DNA of 64,000 nucleotides from Rhodanobacter sp. FW104-R8. GTDB taxonomy: Bacteria; Pseudomonadota; Gammaproteobacteria; Xanthomonadales; Rhodanobacteraceae. The notes beneath the pieces are model-generated. The model was not told where the DNA came from, ran no database searches, and saw nothing but the letters and a program-made list of their open reading frames with translations. How positions within the stretch are numbered: position 1 is the first letter of the stretch; every line of letters starts with the position of its first letter. The DNA lies in assembly GCF_001617365.1 (NCBI RefSeq), contig NZ_LVJR01000028.1:1-64000 (forward strand), given 5' to 3'. This document shows, in pieces, positions 62,766-64,000 of the stretch. Made by a program: the position numbers and the translations under genes.

Positions 62766-64000
62766 ATGGGAGCCTGCGTCTTGCTGTGCGGCGGCATGTT
62801 CGATGGCGTGGCCGACCATTTGAGCGGCCCGGTCGAGATCCTCGTGGAAGACGATCGCATTGCCCAGATCGGACCCACGGTGCGCCACCCGCCCGATGTG
62901 CAGACGATCGACCTGTCCGGGCACACGGTGAGCCCCGGCTTCATCGACTGCCACGTCCACCTGACCATGGATGCCGCCGACCTGGCGCGGCAGACGCTGG
63001 CCTCGTCCGCAACCAAGGCGCTGAAGGGGCTGAGCATCGCCCGCGAGTACATGCGCTACGGCTTCACCACCCTGCGCGACATGGGCTGCGTCGATCCGGA
63101 CTTCCCCACCGTGGACCTGCGCAACGCGCTCGCCGCCGGCCTCGTCGAGGGGCCGCGGCTGGTCGTCGCCGCGCACATCATCAGCTCGTCAGCCGGGCAC
63201 GGCGACCTGCGCGGATTCTACGGACCGCGCTGGGACATCCCCGTCTCCGCCATCGCCGACGATGCGGGCGCGATCAAAGCGCTGGTGCGCCGCGAGCACG
63301 CCTTTGGCAGCGACTGGATCAAGACCACCAACACCGGCGGCTACTTCAGCCCTGGCGACGACCCGGCCCGCGTGACCTGGTTCGACGACGAGATGAACCT
63401 GCTGGCCGCCACCGCGCGGCAGCTGGGCATGCCGGTGGCGGTGCACACCGGCGCCGCCGATGGTTGCCGGCAGGCCATCCGCGCCGGCGCCCGCAGCCTG
63501 GAACACGCCTACCTGATCGATGCCGAGGCACTGGCGATGGCGGAGCGGGCCGGTGCCTGGCTGGTGCCGACGATGCAGATGACCCAGGAAGACCTGCACG
63601 CCCTGCACGAGCACACCCTGCCGTGCCAGGCGATCTGGAAATTCAGCCGCGACAGCGGCTCGATCGTCGAATCGCAGCGGCTGATCGCACAGAGCCGGGT
63701 GAAGATCGCCTACGGCACCGACTGCGGCATGTTCCCCTTCAGCCACGGCATCCTCGAATTCCAGGCGATGGTGGCGGCGGGCCTTACGCCGCTGCGCGCG
63801 CTGAAGGCCGCCACCAGCGTCGCGGCGGAACTGCTCGGGCAGGACGACATCGGCGTACTCGCGGCCGGCAAGCACGCCGACATCGTGGCCATGCCGGGCG
63901 ACCCGCTGGCCGACATCGGCGTCACCGCCAGGGTGGATTTCGTGATGAAGAGCGGCCGTATCTACCGCAGTCCGCAACGCACCCCGGCAACAAGTCTTTA
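62766..64000 (+). CDS. Amidohydrolase-family protein, runs off the window
   Basis: At least 411 residues of a metal-dependent amidohydrolase. The metal site SPGFIDCHVHLTMD is followed by a Lys/His core (FGSDWIKTTNTGGYFSPG), VAVHTGAADGCRQAIRAGARSLEHAY and IAYGTDCGMFPFSHGILEFQ, typical of prolidase/imidazolonepropionase-like hydrolases. The start ATG at 62766 overlaps the previous stop region. The last two bases in the window are TA in frame, so a stop (TAA/TAG) or one more Tyr codon lies just outside. Confidence 0.88.
   Translation, partial: MGACVLLCGGMFDGVADHLSGPVEILVEDDRIAQIGPTVRHPPDVQTIDLSGHTVSPGFIDCHVHLTMDAADLARQTLASSATKALKGLSIAREYMRYGFTTLRDMGCVDPDFPTVDLRNALAAGLVEGPRLVVAAHIISSSAGHGDLRGFYGPRWDIPVSAIADDAGAIKALVRREHAFGSDWIKTTNTGGYFSPGDDPARVTWFDDEMNLLAATARQLGMPVAVHTGAADGCRQAIRAGARSLEHAYLIDAEALAMAERAGAWLVPTMQMTQEDLHALHEHTLPCQAIWKFSRDSGSIVESQRLIAQSRVKIAYGTDCGMFPFSHGILEFQAMVAAGLTPLRALKAATSVAAELLGQDDIGVLAAGKHADIVAMPGDPLADIGVTARVDFVMKSGRIYRSPQRTPATSL

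Overview
The window is high-GC gammaproteobacterial chromosome. Gene content (a large TonB-dependent receptor, dense overlapping minus-strand operons, arsenosugar and bufferin genes, a mer operon, a polysaccharide locus) suggests the Xanthomonadales/Rhodanobacteraceae; that placement is inference, since there is no rRNA or other marker gene here. I found no tRNA, rRNA, CRISPR array, transposase or integrase.

Layout. 0.3-3.6 kb: TonB-dependent receptor (+). 3.7-8.3 kb: a translationally coupled minus-strand arsenosugar operon (arsS, arsM, two glycosyltransferases, PiT-type transporter), with a VTT-domain/flavoprotein-disulfide-reductase fusion upstream (8.5-10.6 kb). 10.7-17.7 kb: an ECF sigma factor followed by only minus-strand units: bufA-bufB-bufC-doxX (bufferin RiPP metallophore), a nine-cysteine secreted protein coupled to a DUF6969 gene, DUF427-patatin lipoprotein, and a PagL-like deacylase. 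Each of these five units carries the same promoter-like motif, TGAATCC-N17-CTCTA (one copy reads TGAATCT), so the block looks like one envelope/metal-stress regulon. 17.7-23.0 kb: an AraC regulator divergent from redox and detoxification genes (two AhpD-like proteins, EthD, DoxX, haloacid dehalogenase, an NrtS-like protein, sterol desaturase). 23.1-31.5 kb: metal handling. It has NHL and HMA proteins, an outer-membrane transporter, a thiol protein and a ZntR/CueR-like MerR around a perfect 22-bp inverted repeat, then merR divergent from merT-merP-(merC remnant)-merA-merC and a second disulfide reductase.

31.8-55.4 kb: a long biosynthetic locus. The left module (31.8-47.0 kb) has an ABC exporter, HprK-like kinase, two B12-type radical SAM proteins, a nucleotidyltransferase, four methyltransferases, a flavin-reductase-like protein, two glycosyltransferases and an amidohydrolase. 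The right module (47.1-55.4 kb) is a Wzx/Wzy/Wzz-type polysaccharide operon with FdtA/FdtB/acetyltransferase enzymes for a dTDP-3-acylamino-3,6-dideoxyhexose. A second motif, CAACC-N18-ACTTACC, lies before the exporter, the kinase, the first radical SAM gene, the methyltransferase operon, and a second ECF sigma gene at 56.6 kb, which is coupled to an anti-sigma factor and a subtilase lipoprotein. This ties that sigma factor to the left module.

59.3-64.0 kb: housekeeping and stress genes (DksA-like protein without zinc cysteines, peroxiredoxin, DsbA-like protein, M20 hydrolase, TRIC-like membrane protein, and an amidohydrolase running off the window end). All motif calls were made by eye; no database search or scan was run.
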